Below, piece by piece: positions 12,518 through 20,929 of a stretch of DNA of 20,957 bases. The position numbers and the translations under genes are program-made. The DNA comes from Fervidifonticultor sp964526945 (GTDB lineage Bacteria; Sysuimicrobiota; Sysuimicrobiia; Sysuimicrobiales; Humicultoraceae): assembly GCA_964526945.1 (NCBI GenBank), contig CAZGNA010000030.1, forward strand, positions 1 to 20,957, read 5' to 3'. A model generated the notes under the pieces. It was not told the origin of the DNA and made no database searches. It worked only from the letters and a program-made list of their open reading frames with translations. Within the stretch, counting starts at the first letter, position 1; each line of letters opens with the position of its first letter.

Positions 12518-13792
12518 GTGAGCAGGCAGCTTCGTAGCCTCGCAGTGGCCCTCGGCGTGCTCGTGGCCGCCGCCGACGTTCCCGCAGTGGCACAGCAGCC
12601 ACCGCCCCTGCCGGCCAGCATCAAGGTGGGCGCGCTCTTCGACCTCACGGGTCCCACGTCGGATGTGGGCGTGGACTACTCCAAGGGCGTGCTCGACCAC
12701 GTCCGGTACATCAACGAGGTCATGGGCGGCATCCGCGGCAAGGTGAAGATCGACCTGGTCTGGGCCGACTACGCCTACCGCATCCCTGAGAGCCTGAACC
12801 TCTACCGGAAGTACCGCGACGTCGACCGCGTCCAGGCCATCATCGGCTGGGGCACCAACGACACCGAAGCCCTCAAGGAGCAGATCGCGGCCGACCAGAT
12901 CCCGTTCATCTCGGCGTCGTACTCCTCGCACCTGAACGACCCGTCCAAGACGCCCTACAACTTCTACCCGGTGTCGTCGTACTCCGATCAGCTCCGCGCC
13001 GTGCTGAAGTTCGCTGCCGAGCTGGCCAAGAAGGAGGGCAAGACGCGGCCCAAGTTCGTCTTCGCCTACCCCGACCACCCCTACGGCCGGGCGCCCATCC
13101 CGGCGGGCAAGGACTACGCCAGGGAACTGGGGTTCGAGGTAGGCCCCGACCAGTTCGTGCCGCTGACGGCCCTGGAGGCCCGCTCCCAGGTGGCGGCCAT
13201 CAAGGCGTTCGGGGCGGACTTCGCCTGGTTCGGCGGCACGACCAACTCGGCGTCGGTCACCATCCGCGACGCGAAGCAGGCGGGCCTGACGACCCGCTGG
13301 TTCGTGAACGTGTGGGGGTTCGACGAGAACATGATCAAGCTCATCGGCGCGGCGGCGGAGGGGGCGTACGGCAGCACGCCGCACGCGTACTTCGGTGAGC
13401 CGGTGCCGGGCATGAAGACGATCTTCGACGCCTACCGGCGGTTCCAGGGCAAGGAGGTGCCCCAGTTCCAGTGGGGGACGACCCAGACGCCCTACATCGC
13501 CTCGTACATCCGCGGCTGGCTCAACGTCTACCTGCTGCGCCGCGGCCTGGAGCAGATCGTCGACGGCTGGTCGTCCTACGGCCGGCTGGGCGGCTTCGCC
13601 GGCGTCAACGTGCGCTCCGCGCTGGAGCTGTTGAAGAACTGGGACCCCGAGGGGCTCGCGCCGCCCATCACGCTGGCGCGCGACGACCACCGGCCGTCCA
13701 CCACGACCCGCATCATGCAGGTCCGCAACGGCCGCATCGTCGTGGTGGAGCAGGTCACGGTGGAACGGCGCAAGGCCTGGCTGGGGTACTGA
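12518..13792 (+). CDS. Branched-chain-type ABC transporter substrate-binding protein (424 aa)
   Basis: Secreted solute-binding protein of the LivK/Peripla_BP_6 family that delivers ligand to the LivHMGF transporter. The N-terminus has an Arg-containing head, a hydrophobic core (SLAVALGVLVAAA) and a likely cleavage after AVA (25/26). The mature protein starts IKVGALFDLTGPTSDVGVDYSKG, the typical first strand and ligand loop, and continues with IGWGTNDTEALKEQIAADQIPFISASYS and FVFAYPDHPYGRAPIPAG. GTG 12518 is supported by an excellent ribosome site at 12500-12510. Length is at the long end for the family, which is common in homologues linked to acyl-CoA ligase genes. The true ligand is unknown; the two neighbouring CoA-ligase genes suggest a carboxylic acid. 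livF follows 196 bases later. Confidence 0.93.
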   Translation: MSRQLRSLAVALGVLVAAADVPAVAQQPPPLPASIKVGALFDLTGPTSDVGVDYSKGVLDHVRYINEVMGGIRGKVKIDLVWADYAYRIPESLNLYRKYRDVDRVQAIIGWGTNDTEALKEQIAADQIPFISASYSSHLNDPSKTPYNFYPVSSYSDQLRAVLKFAAELAKKEGKTRPKFVFAYPDHPYGRAPIPAGKDYARELGFEVGPDQFVPLTALEARSQVAAIKAFGADFAWFGGTTNSASVTIRDAKQAGLTTRWFVNVWGFDENMIKLIGAAAEGAYGSTPHAYFGEPVPGMKTIFDAYRRFQGKEVPQFQWGTTQTPYIASYIRGWLNVYLLRRGLEQIVDGWSSYGRLGGFAGVNVRSALELLKNWDPEGLAPPITLARDDHRPSTTTRIMQVRNGRIVVVEQVTVERRKAWLGY

Positions 13793-13857
13793 GGAGCCGG
13801 TCCTGCGCGGCGCCGGCGACTGCAGGCCGCAGGGCGTCCCGCGGGAGCGGTGGGGCT

Positions 13858-13899
13858 GCCGTCCCGGGGTGGGGCCACGGTGCGCCGCCCCGGGACGGC
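13858..13899 (+). repeat. Perfect 12-bp stem hairpin between the binding-protein and livF genes
   Basis: GCCGTCCCGGGG (13858-13869) pairs without mismatch with CCCCGGGACGGC (13888-13899) around an 18-base loop. It lies 65 bases after the binding-protein stop and lacks a T-run. Such hairpins often protect the upstream part of a transcript so that binding protein is made in excess over the ATPase; that role is inferred. Confidence 0.7.
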
Positions 13900-13988
13900 C
13901 ATGCGCCGGGGACCGTGCCGTCGCCACCCCGCATCGCGGGCGTCTCCTGCCACCAGGGTGCAGACGGCCCTGACGGCTCCCAGCGGCC

Positions 13989-14774
13989 ATGCTGGTGCTG
14001 AACAACGTCGAGGTCGTCTTCTGGGGCACGATCCTGGTGCTGAAGGGGATCTCGCTGCGCGTCGAGGCCGGCAGCATCACCGCGGTCATCGGCGCCAACG
14101 GCGCGGGCAAGACCACCACGCTCAAGGCGATCTCCGGGCTGGTGCGCCTGGAACGGGGCGAGGTCACCCGGGGCACCATCGAGGTCGACGGGCAGCGCAT
14201 CGAGAACTGGTTGCCCGAGGACGTGGCCCGGCTGGGCATCGTCATGGTGCGCGCGGGCCGGCGGCTGTTCGAGGAACTGACGGCCGAAGAGAACCTGCTG
14301 GTCGGGGCCGCCGTGCGGCGCGACGGCCGACGGGAGCTCCTCGACCTGGTCTACACCTACTTCCCGCGCCTGCGGGAGCGCCGGCGGGTGCGGGCCGGCT
14401 ACCTCTCCGGCGGCGAGCAGCAGATGCTGGCCATCGGGTGCGCGCTCATGGCCCGGCCGCGCCTGCTGCTGCTGGACGAGCCCAGCCTGGGGCTGGCCCC
14501 GATCGTGGCCCACGAGATCTTCGAGCTCGTCCAGCGGCTGAACCGGGACGAGCGCATCACGATCCTGCTGGTCGAGCAGAACGCCCGCATGGCGCTGCAG
14601 CTGGCCGCCTACGGCTACGTGATGGAGAACGGCAAGATCGTGCTGGACGGACCGGCCGACCGCCTGCGGGAGGACGCCGACGTCAAGGAGTTCTACCTGG
14701 GCATGAGCAAGGCTGGCCGCCGCCTGTTCACGGAGGTGAAGAGCTACAAGCGCCGCAAGCGCTGGCTGGCCTGA
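13989..14774 (+). CDS. livF: ABC transporter ATP-binding protein, LivF type (261 aa)
   Basis: One of two ATPases of a branched-chain-type importer. Walker A GANGAGKTTT (36-45), ABC signature LSGGEQQ, Walker B LLLLDEPS with the catalytic Glu, D-loop GLAP, and the switch region ILLVEQNARMA (VEQN is normal for LivF) are all visible. The stretch that usually reads VPEGRRIF or VMEGRRVF reads VRAGRRLF, so the Q-loop Glu/Gln is Ala. The C-terminus extends with a basic tail (KSYKRRKRWLA). ATG 13989 begins at the conserved MLVLNNVEVVFW; no strong ribosome site precedes it. It is on the plus strand with the binding protein, while its partners LivG, LivH and LivM are on the minus strand. Confidence 0.93.
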   Translation: MLVLNNVEVVFWGTILVLKGISLRVEAGSITAVIGANGAGKTTTLKAISGLVRLERGEVTRGTIEVDGQRIENWLPEDVARLGIVMVRAGRRLFEELTAEENLLVGAAVRRDGRRELLDLVYTYFPRLRERRRVRAGYLSGGEQQMLAIGCALMARPRLLLLDEPSLGLAPIVAHEIFELVQRLNRDERITILLVEQNARMALQLAAYGYVMENGKIVLDGPADRLREDADVKEFYLGMSKAGRRLFTEVKSYKRRKRWLA

Positions 14775-14867
14775 TCGGCGGCCCGCGCGGCGTCGGTGCA
14801 CGGTCCGCAGAGCCGGCCGCCGCCGAGGCGGGCTGTGGGCAGCTGCCCTGCGTATGCCCGGTGTGCC
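14775..14867. other. Convergent gap between livF and livM
   Basis: TCGGCGGC (14775-14782) can pair with GCCGCCGA (14819-14826) across a 36-base GC-rich interior, directly after the livF stop. It may help end both converging transcripts, but there is no T-run on either strand. Confidence 0.35.
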
Positions 14868-15911
14868 TCAGTGCGGGAAGGGCCAGAGGTCCAGGTGGCG
14901 CTTGAGCTTGCGGAACAGCGTCGCCAGGCCCCCGGGTTCCCAGATCAGCAGCACGATCAGCAGCGCCCCGAAGACGATCTCGCGCAACGGGGTGGCCGCC
15001 TTGCCCAGGGCCGGCAGGGCGGCCACCAGCAGGGGGGTGGCGAAGCGCAGGCCCTGGTTGAGCAGCGTGACGAACGCCGCGCCCAGGTGCGGCCCCCACA
15101 CGCTGGTCAGACCACCGAGCACGATGATGGCGATGTAGTCGATGGACAGCCCGATGCCGAAGTGCTCGGCGCCGATGACGCGGTTGTAGTGCGCAAACAG
15201 GCTGCCGCTGATGCCCGCGAAGCACGCCGCCAGCGCGAACGCCAGCGTCTTGTAGTAGAGCAGGGGCACGCCCAGCACCTGGGCGGCGTAGTCCCGGTCG
15301 CGCACGGCCATCAGGGCCAGGCCGATGCGGCTGCGCACCAGGTTGGCAGCGAACACCCCGCTGGCCAGCCACAGGGGCAGCAACAGGTAGAGGTAGAAGT
15401 CGGCCTCCTGCTGGAGGACGCGGCCCCCGATGCGGGCCGGGGGCACGACGTTCCCGGCCATGCCGCCGGCGGTGTGGATGATCACGTACTCGGTGATGAA
15501 CTGGAACGCCATGGTGGCGATGGCCAGGTAGAGGCCCTTGATGCGCAGCGACGGCAACCCCACCACGGCGCCCACCACGAACGCCACCAGGCCCGCCAGC
15601 GGCAGCGCCGCCACGAAGGGCCACTGCAGGCGCGTGGTCACGTACCACGACGTGTACGCGCCCACCGCCATGAAGGCGGCGTGCCCGAGCGAGATCTGTC
15701 CGGCGAAGCCCGTGAGCAGGGCCAGGCCGACGGCGCCGATGGCGAAGATGCCGATGGTGTTCAGCAGGAACAGGTACCGGCCGGCCCACACCGGCGCCGC
15801 GGCCAGGACCACCAGCAGCGCCAGGAACCCCACCCGGTACAGGCGGGTGTCCAGCAGCGCCATGTCCGCCGCGTAGTGGGTCTTGAAGTCACCGGCAGGC
15901 CGCACGCTCAC
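14868..15911 (-). CDS. livM: Branched-chain-type ABC transporter permease, LivM type (347 aa)
   Basis: Inner-membrane permease with about nine to ten hydrophobic segments. LLTGFAGQISLGHAAFMAVGAYTSW is the diagnostic LivM segment, followed by GLPSLRIKGLYLAIATMAFQFI, the IGLALMAVRDRDYAAQVLGV coupling-helix region (contacting LivG/LivF), and YIAIIVLGGLTSVWGPHLGAAFV. The C-terminus LIWEPGGLATLFRKLKRHL is complete. GTG 15911 is chosen because it overlaps the livH stop (GTGA) and keeps the conserved THYAADMALLDTR N-terminus; ATG 15863 is an alternative that would remove part of it. Last gene of the livG-acyl-CoA synthetase-livH-livM operon. Confidence 0.93.
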   Translation of the reverse strand: MSVRPAGDFKTHYAADMALLDTRLYRVGFLALLVVLAAAPVWAGRYLFLLNTIGIFAIGAVGLALLTGFAGQISLGHAAFMAVGAYTSWYVTTRLQWPFVAALPLAGLVAFVVGAVVGLPSLRIKGLYLAIATMAFQFITEYVIIHTAGGMAGNVVPPARIGGRVLQQEADFYLYLLLPLWLASGVFAANLVRSRIGLALMAVRDRDYAAQVLGVPLLYYKTLAFALAACFAGISGSLFAHYNRVIGAEHFGIGLSIDYIAIIVLGGLTSVWGPHLGAAFVTLLNQGLRFATPLLVAALPALGKAATPLREIVFGALLIVLLIWEPGGLATLFRKLKRHLDLWPFPH

Positions 15912-16828
15912 AGCCGCTCGATGTGCTCCGTGCCGAAGAGGCCGTAGGGTCTGACCAGGAGCACCAGCAGGATGACCAGGAAGGGCGTGATGTCCTTGAA
16001 GCCCTGGAGCGGGATGCCGAAGAGGACCACGTTGGCGTCGATGTAGCCACCGACGACCGTTTCCAGCACGCCGATGATGAACCCGCCCAGGATCGCACCG
16101 GGGATGCTGTCGAGCCCGCCCAGGATCACGGCGGCCAGGGCCTTCAGGCCCACGTGGGCCAGGGCGAAGTTCACGCCCAGCCACAGGCCGATGAGGATGC
16201 CGCCCACCGACCCGGCGATGGCCGCGAACGCCCAGGCGTAGGCGAACACGCGCTTCAGGCTGACCCCCAGCGTGGATGCGGTGAGCTGCTCGTTGGCCGC
16301 GGCCCGCATGGCGATGCCCCACAGGGAGTACCGGAAGAACAGCGAGAACACCACCAGCAGCGCCACCGCCACCCCCGCGCTCCAGACGCCGACGCGGGGA
16401 ATGGGGATGCTGCCCAGCCGCACGACGTCGGCGGGAATGACCGGCGGGAACTGCCGGGTGTCGCCACCCCACAGGCCCACCATGACGCCCCGGATGACGT
16501 AGCCCAGCGCCAGGGTCACGATGATGACCGAGAGGAGGGGCTGGCCGAACAGCGGGCGCATCACCCCGCGCTCGATCACGAACCCCAGGGCCGCGGCGGC
16601 GGCCAGCGTCGCCGCCACGCCCAGCCCGAAAGCCGCCACCACCGGCAGGTCCAGGGCCCGGGTCAGGGCGATGGCCAGGTAGCCGCCGAACAGGACCAGT
16701 TCGCCGTGGGCCAGGTTCAGGATCTTCGTGGACTTGTACAGGAGGGCGAACCCGAGCGCGATCAGGGCGTAGATGGACCCCACCGCCAGGCCGACCACGA
16801 GGCCGTCGAGGACGAACGCCAGGGTCAC
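15908..16828 (-). CDS. livH: Branched-chain-type ABC transporter permease, LivH type (306 aa)
   Basis: Inner-membrane permease, partner of LivM. The N-terminus GLAVGSIYALIALGFALLYKSTKILNLAHGEL is the classic LivH signature. Further on are AMRAAANEQLTASTLGVSLKRVFAYAWAF, the coupling-helix region, and LKALAAVILGGLDSIPGAILGGFIIGVLET. It ends VRPYGLFGTEHIERL, a typical C-terminus. Length is slightly above the 290-300 aa norm, within range. The GTG start overlaps the stop of the upstream acyl-CoA synthetase gene (GTGA) and its own stop overlaps livM, so the operon is translationally coupled. No separate ribosome site is evident. Confidence 0.94.
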   Translation of the reverse strand: MTLAFVLDGLVVGLAVGSIYALIALGFALLYKSTKILNLAHGELVLFGGYLAIALTRALDLPVVAAFGLGVAATLAAAAALGFVIERGVMRPLFGQPLLSVIIVTLALGYVIRGVMVGLWGGDTRQFPPVIPADVVRLGSIPIPRVGVWSAGVAVALLVVFSLFFRYSLWGIAMRAAANEQLTASTLGVSLKRVFAYAWAFAAIAGSVGGILIGLWLGVNFALAHVGLKALAAVILGGLDSIPGAILGGFIIGVLETVVGGYIDANVVLFGIPLQGFKDITPFLVILLVLLVRPYGLFGTEHIERL

Positions 16829-18792
16829 GGCGCGGGGGCGGGCTCGACGGTGACGATGCGCATCACCGGGTGCAGCTCGGCGGTCCGCCCGTCCTCGTAG
16901 CGGATCGTCACCACCGCCTGGTAGCGCTCGGCCCCGGCGTAGATGGCCTCGATCAGGTCGGCGTAGCGCTGGTTGATGTGGGCGCGCCGCAGCTTGCGCG
17001 TCCGCGTCAGCTCGTCGTCGTCGGGGTGGAACTCCTTGTACAGCGAGACGAACCGGGCGATGCGCCAGGCGGGCTGCAGCCGGCTGTTGGTCTCCTGCAC
17101 CAGGCGCTGCAGCAGCGCCAGCACCTCCGGGCGCTGCGACAGGTCGGCGTAGGAGGTGTAGGCGATCCCCCGGTCCTCGGCCCACTTGCCCACGTTGCGC
17201 AGGTCGATGTTGAGGATGGCCGCCAGCGCGGGCTGTCCGTCGCCGATCACGCACGCTTCCTGGATGAAGGGCGTGAACTTCAACATGTCCTCGATGACCC
17301 GGGGGGCCACGCGGGTGCCGTCGGCCAGCTGGATCACGTCGCCCATGCGGTCGAAGAGGATGACGTCGCCGCTGGGATCCAGGGTCCCGTAGTCGCCGGT
17401 GTAGAGCCAGCCGTCGCGCAGCGCCCGGGCGGTGGCCTCGGGGTTCCGGTAGTACCCGAGGAAGACCGAGGGGCTGCGCTCGAGGATCTCGCCGTCGTCG
17501 GAGATGCGCACCTCGGTGTGGGCGATCGGGGCGCCCATGGTCCAGAAGCGTACCTGGCGGTCCCGGTGCACGCACGAGATCCCGGCGATCTCCGTCTGGC
17601 CGTAGATCTGCTTGAGGTTCAGGCCCAGCGCCCGGAAGAACTTGTGGTAGTCCGGCCCCAGGGAGGCGCCGCCGTTCCAGGCCACCCGCATGCGCACCAT
17701 GCCCATCTTGTCGAGGATGGGCCGGTAGACCGTCCAGTACCACAGCAGCCGCAGCGCCCGCAGCCACCAGGGCACCGGTCGGCCCTCGGCCTCCAGCTCG
17801 ACGGCGCGGATGCCGTGGCGCATGGCGGTCTCGTAGATCCAGCGGCGCACCGGGCCCGCGTCCAGGATGCGCACCGTGGCGGCCGAGTGCAGCCCTTCGT
17901 AGATGCGGGCGGGCGCGAAGGTGAAGTGGGGGCCGATCTCGCGGAAGTCGCGCTGGGCCGTCTCGGGTTCCTCGGGGAAGTTGACCGTGAAGCCCACCCA
18001 CTGGTGCAGGCTGTAAGCGATCATCTGCTCGCCGATCCACGCAAAGGGCAGGTACGAGACGAACTCGTCGCCCGGGCCGATGTGGGGTTCGACCGCATGG
18101 AAGTTCTCGGCCTGGGCCAGCAGGTTGCGGTGGGACAGCATCGCCAGCTTGGGCATGGCCGTCGTGCCCGACGTCTGGCAGAGGATGGCCACGTCGTCGG
18201 GCTGGGTCTGGGCCACCAGGGCGGCGAACCGCTCGGGCGCCCGCGCATGCACCTCGCGGCCCAGCGCCACCAGGTCGGCGAAGGCCAGGAGCTTCGGGTG
18301 CCGGTAGCGCCACATGCCCCGCCAGTCCTCGACGATGATGCGCTCCACGGTGGGCAGGCGCTCTTCCACCGCCAGGATCTTGTCGGTCTGCTCCTGGTCC
18401 TCGCAGAAGACGAACCGGGCGCCGGCGAACGCGATGAGCTCGGCCAGCTGCTCGGCCAGGCTGTCCTGGTACATGCCGCACGAGATGGCCCCCAGGGTCT
18501 GGGCGCCCATGGCCATGTAGAACAGCTCGGGTCGGTTGTCGCCGATCAGCACCAGCACGTCGCCCCGCCGCAGCCCCAGGGCCTCCAGGCCCAGGGCGCA
18601 CGCCCGCGCGCAGTCCAGGTACTGCGCCCACGTGATCTCGCGCCAGATGCCGAACTCCTTCTCGCGGAAGGCGACGCGGTCGCCAAACCGGGCGGCGTTG
18701 TAGACCAGGCGCCGCGGGAACGTGTCGGGCGCCTGGGCCACATCCACGGCCGCCGCGGGGCGGGGGCGCTCGAGCACCGCCTCGGCGGTCAT
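16825..18792 (-). CDS. Long-chain acyl-CoA synthetase-like AMP-forming ligase (655 aa)
   Basis: ANL-superfamily enzyme that activates a carboxylic acid with ATP and joins it to CoA. The phosphate loop is TSGTTAMPKLAM (207-218), where Ala replaces the common Gly; YGQTE (397-401) is motif A5; YTGDYG (464-469) is the A7 Asp motif; and FDRMGDVIQLADGTRVAP (480-497) leads into the mobile C-terminal domain. Length (about 600-660 aa) and order match the FACS/FadD15-like group rather than short acetyl-CoA synthetases. ATG 18792 overlaps the livG stop (ATGA) and has GGGGAGGAG upstream. It sits between livG and livH in one operon, which suggests that the imported substrate is an acid it activates (vectorial acylation-like coupling). 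That coupling is inference; substrate chain length cannot be read. Confidence 0.92.
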   Translation of the reverse strand: MTAEAVLERPRPAAAVDVAQAPDTFPRRLVYNAARFGDRVAFREKEFGIWREITWAQYLDCARACALGLEALGLRRGDVLVLIGDNRPELFYMAMGAQTLGAISCGMYQDSLAEQLAELIAFAGARFVFCEDQEQTDKILAVEERLPTVERIIVEDWRGMWRYRHPKLLAFADLVALGREVHARAPERFAALVAQTQPDDVAILCQTSGTTAMPKLAMLSHRNLLAQAENFHAVEPHIGPGDEFVSYLPFAWIGEQMIAYSLHQWVGFTVNFPEEPETAQRDFREIGPHFTFAPARIYEGLHSAATVRILDAGPVRRWIYETAMRHGIRAVELEAEGRPVPWWLRALRLLWYWTVYRPILDKMGMVRMRVAWNGGASLGPDYHKFFRALGLNLKQIYGQTEIAGISCVHRDRQVRFWTMGAPIAHTEVRISDDGEILERSPSVFLGYYRNPEATARALRDGWLYTGDYGTLDPSGDVILFDRMGDVIQLADGTRVAPRVIEDMLKFTPFIQEACVIGDGQPALAAILNIDLRNVGKWAEDRGIAYTSYADLSQRPEVLALLQRLVQETNSRLQPAWRIARFVSLYKEFHPDDDELTRTRKLRRAHINQRYADLIEAIYAGAERYQAVVTIRYEDGRTAELHPVMRIVTVEPAPAP

Positions 18793-19586
18793 GCGACCCG
18801 GTGCTCCTCCCCGAGGTAGGCCCGGATGACCTCGGGATCGCGCTGGATCTCCTGTGGGGGCCCTTCGGCGATCTTCCGGCCGTAGTCCATGGCGATTACC
18901 CGGTCGCACAGGTCCATCACGACGCCCATGTCGTGCTCGATGAGGATCATGGGCAGCCCCCGGACCTCCCGCAGCTCCAGGAGGTAGCGCGCCATGTCGG
19001 CCTTCTCGTCGGCGCTCATGCCCGCCATGGGCTCGTCCAGCAGCAGCAGGCGGGGCTCCATGGCCAGGGCCCGGCCCAGTTCCACCTTCTTCTGCACGCC
19101 GTAGGGCAGCTCGGCCACGCGGTGCCCCCGGTGCTCTTCCAGCTCCAGGAAGTCGATGATCTCCTCGACACGCGCCCGATGCGCCAGGAGTTCGCGCTGG
19201 GCGGGTCCCCAGTAGACGCCAGAAGCCAGCACGCCCGCGCGCATGTGGAGCAGACGCCCCGAGAGGATGTTGGCCAGCACGGTCATTCCCGGGTAGAGCG
19301 CGATGTTCTGGAACGTGCGGCCCAACCCCAGGGTCGCCCGCTGGTGGGGTGGCAACCGGGTGACGTCACGGCCAAACAGGGTGATGCGGCCTTCCTGGGG
19401 GTGGTAGAACCCGCTGATGGAGTTGAGGACGCTGGTCTTGCCCGCGCCGTTGGGCCCGATGATCCCCAGCAGCTCACCGGCCCGGACCGAGAACGACAGC
19501 CCGTGGACCGCGACAACGCCCGCGAACCGGAGCGTGAGCCGCTCGACGGTCAGCACCGTGTCCGCGAGAGGGACCGGCGGGTCCAC
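18789..19586 (-). CDS. livG: ABC transporter ATP-binding protein, LivG type (265 aa)
   Basis: Second ATPase of the importer. Walker A GPNGAGKTSV, the Q-loop in LGLGRTFQNIALYPGMTVLANI, signature region LPYGVQKKVELGRAL, Walker B LLLLDEPMAGM and H-loop LIEHDM are all intact. The long insert after the Q-loop (SGRLLHMRAGVLASGVYW) is typical of LivG. The signature PYGVQKK differs from the canonical SxGxQ and matches a LivG subgroup found beside acyl-CoA ligase genes (from memory of the family, not searched). GTG 19586 has a TAGGA just upstream; GTG 19556 is an alternative start only 10 codons later. First gene of the minus-strand operon, divergent from the PaaK-like gene across a 98-base gap. Confidence 0.93.
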   Translation of the reverse strand: MDPPVPLADTVLTVERLTLRFAGVVAVHGLSFSVRAGELLGIIGPNGAGKTSVLNSISGFYHPQEGRITLFGRDVTRLPPHQRATLGLGRTFQNIALYPGMTVLANILSGRLLHMRAGVLASGVYWGPAQRELLAHRARVEEIIDFLELEEHRGHRVAELPYGVQKKVELGRALAMEPRLLLLDEPMAGMSADEKADMARYLLELREVRGLPMILIEHDMGVVMDLCDRVIAMDYGRKIAEGPPQEIQRDPEVIRAYLGEEHRVA

Positions 19587-19684
19587 GGTCCTACAGATTA
19601 GGGCTGCCGGAAGGCCATTCCTGCCGGGCAGGAGACGGTCGACGGGCGAAGGAAGACCAGCGCATACCGCACCGGGAGGGCACC
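19587..19684. promoter_or_regulatory. Divergent promoter region between livG and the PaaK-like gene
   Basis: This 98-base gap must serve both directions. A short inverted repeat CCTGC-CGG-GCAGG lies centrally at about 19621-19633. TAATCT (19600 to 19595 on the minus strand) is a possible -10 for livG, but no matching -35 is clear. GGGAGGG (19674-19680) is the ribosome site of the plus-strand gene. Confidence 0.4.
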
Positions 19685-20929
19685 ATGGACGACCTGTGGG
19701 ACCCCGCAGAGGCCTGGCCGGCGGCGACCCGACGGCGGTGGCAGGACCAGCGGCTGCGCGACGTCGTGAGCGCTGCCCTGCCCCATGCCCCGGCCCTGGG
19801 CGAGGCGCTCGCCGCCGCCGGCGTCGAGGTCGCCGACCTCTCGCTGGACGCCCTGCCCGCCCTCCCCGTGCTGCGCAAGGACGACCTGCCCGCGCTCCAG
19901 CGGCAGCGTCCGCCGTTCGGCGGCTGGGTGGGCGTCCCCCTGGCGAGCCTGGGGCGCATCTACCGGTCGCCGGGGCCGATCCTCGACCCTGAGGGCCCCG
20001 AGCGCGACTACTGGCGCTTTGCGCCGGCGCTCTTTGCAGCGGAATTTCGGGCTGGCGACGTGGTGCTGAACACCCTGGCCTACCACCTGACGCCCGCCGG
20101 GCTGATGCTCGACGGGGCGTTGCGTGTGCTGGGCTGTCCGGTGATTCCCGCAGGTCCGGGCAACACCGAGACACAGGTGGCCCTGCTGGCCGACGTGGGC
20201 GCCACCGGCTACGTCGGTACCCCGAGTTTCCTGGCGACGCTGCTGGACGCGGCCGCGGCCGCCGGGCGCAGCGTGCGCCTGCGGCGCGCGTTCGTGATCG
20301 CCGAGATGCTCCCCGAGAGCCTGCGCCGACGGCTGCACACAGCCCACGGCGTGGAGGTCAGCCAGGGCTACGGCACCGCCGACGTGGGGTCTATCGCCTA
20401 CGAGTGCTCGCGCCACGACGGCATGCACGTCTGGCACGAGCTGATCGTGGAGCTCCTGGATCCGCAGACGCGCGCGCCGGTGCCGCCCGGCGTGCCCGGG
20501 GAGGTGGTGGTGACGGCGCTGAACCCCGTCTACCCGCTGCTGCGGCTCGCCACCGGCGACCTGGCCGTGATGGCCGAAGGGTCGTGCCCGTGCGGCCGCA
20601 CCGCCCCGCGCATCGCGCGGATCCTGGGCCGCGTGGGCGACGCGGTGAAGGTCCGCGGCATGTTCGTGCACCCCGCAGAGGTGGCCCGGGTGCTGGCCCG
20701 CTTTCCCGACATCGCGCGCTACCAGGTGGTGGTCTCGCGGGTGGGCCACCAGGACGTGATGCGCGTGCGCATCGAGCCGCACCCCCAGGCCGGCGTCCAC
20801 GGGCTCGAGGACCGGCTGCGGCAGGCGATCGCCGACGCGGTGCGGCTGCGGTGTGAGATCGACCTGCTCCCGCCCGGGACGCTGCCCGCGGAGGCCCGAC
20901 CGATCGTGGACGAGCGCCGCTGGGAGTGA
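19685..20929 (+). CDS. PaaK-like phenylacetate-CoA ligase family protein (414 aa)
   Basis: Resembles AMP-forming aryl-CoA ligases of the PaaK group: QGYGTADVG (227-235) corresponds to the A5 motif, RLATGDLAV (287-295) to the TGD motif, CPCGRT (301-306) to the PaaK Cys-rich turn, and GRVGDAVKVRGMFVHPAE (315-332) to the hinge and C-terminal domain. The phosphate loop, SSGTTG in PaaK, reads YRSPGPILDPEG (93-104), so the canonical Ser/Thr/Gly-rich loop is missing. A strong, unusual motif NTLAYHLTPAG (129-139) and IPAGPGNTETQ (154-164) follow. The ATG at 19685 has GGGAGGG upstream at ideal spacing. It is somewhat shorter than PaaK (about 430-440 aa), mainly at the N-terminus. The location next to a CoA-ligase/ABC operon suggests a shared acid substrate. 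It may be a true ligase with a variant loop or a non-canonical member; not decidable here. Confidence 0.85.
   Translation: MDDLWDPAEAWPAATRRRWQDQRLRDVVSAALPHAPALGEALAAAGVEVADLSLDALPALPVLRKDDLPALQRQRPPFGGWVGVPLASLGRIYRSPGPILDPEGPERDYWRFAPALFAAEFRAGDVVLNTLAYHLTPAGLMLDGALRVLGCPVIPAGPGNTETQVALLADVGATGYVGTPSFLATLLDAAAAAGRSVRLRRAFVIAEMLPESLRRRLHTAHGVEVSQGYGTADVGSIAYECSRHDGMHVWHELIVELLDPQTRAPVPPGVPGEVVVTALNPVYPLLRLATGDLAVMAEGSCPCGRTAPRIARILGRVGDAVKVRGMFVHPAEVARVLARFPDIARYQVVVSRVGHQDVMRVRIEPHPQAGVHGLEDRLRQAIADAVRLRCEIDLLPPGTLPAEARPIVDERRWE

Noticed and set aside
16870..18819. Long plus-strand open frame opposite the acyl-CoA synthetase
   Set aside because: Its composition is that of antisense translation and the minus-strand gene has all ANL motifs, so it is not a gene.
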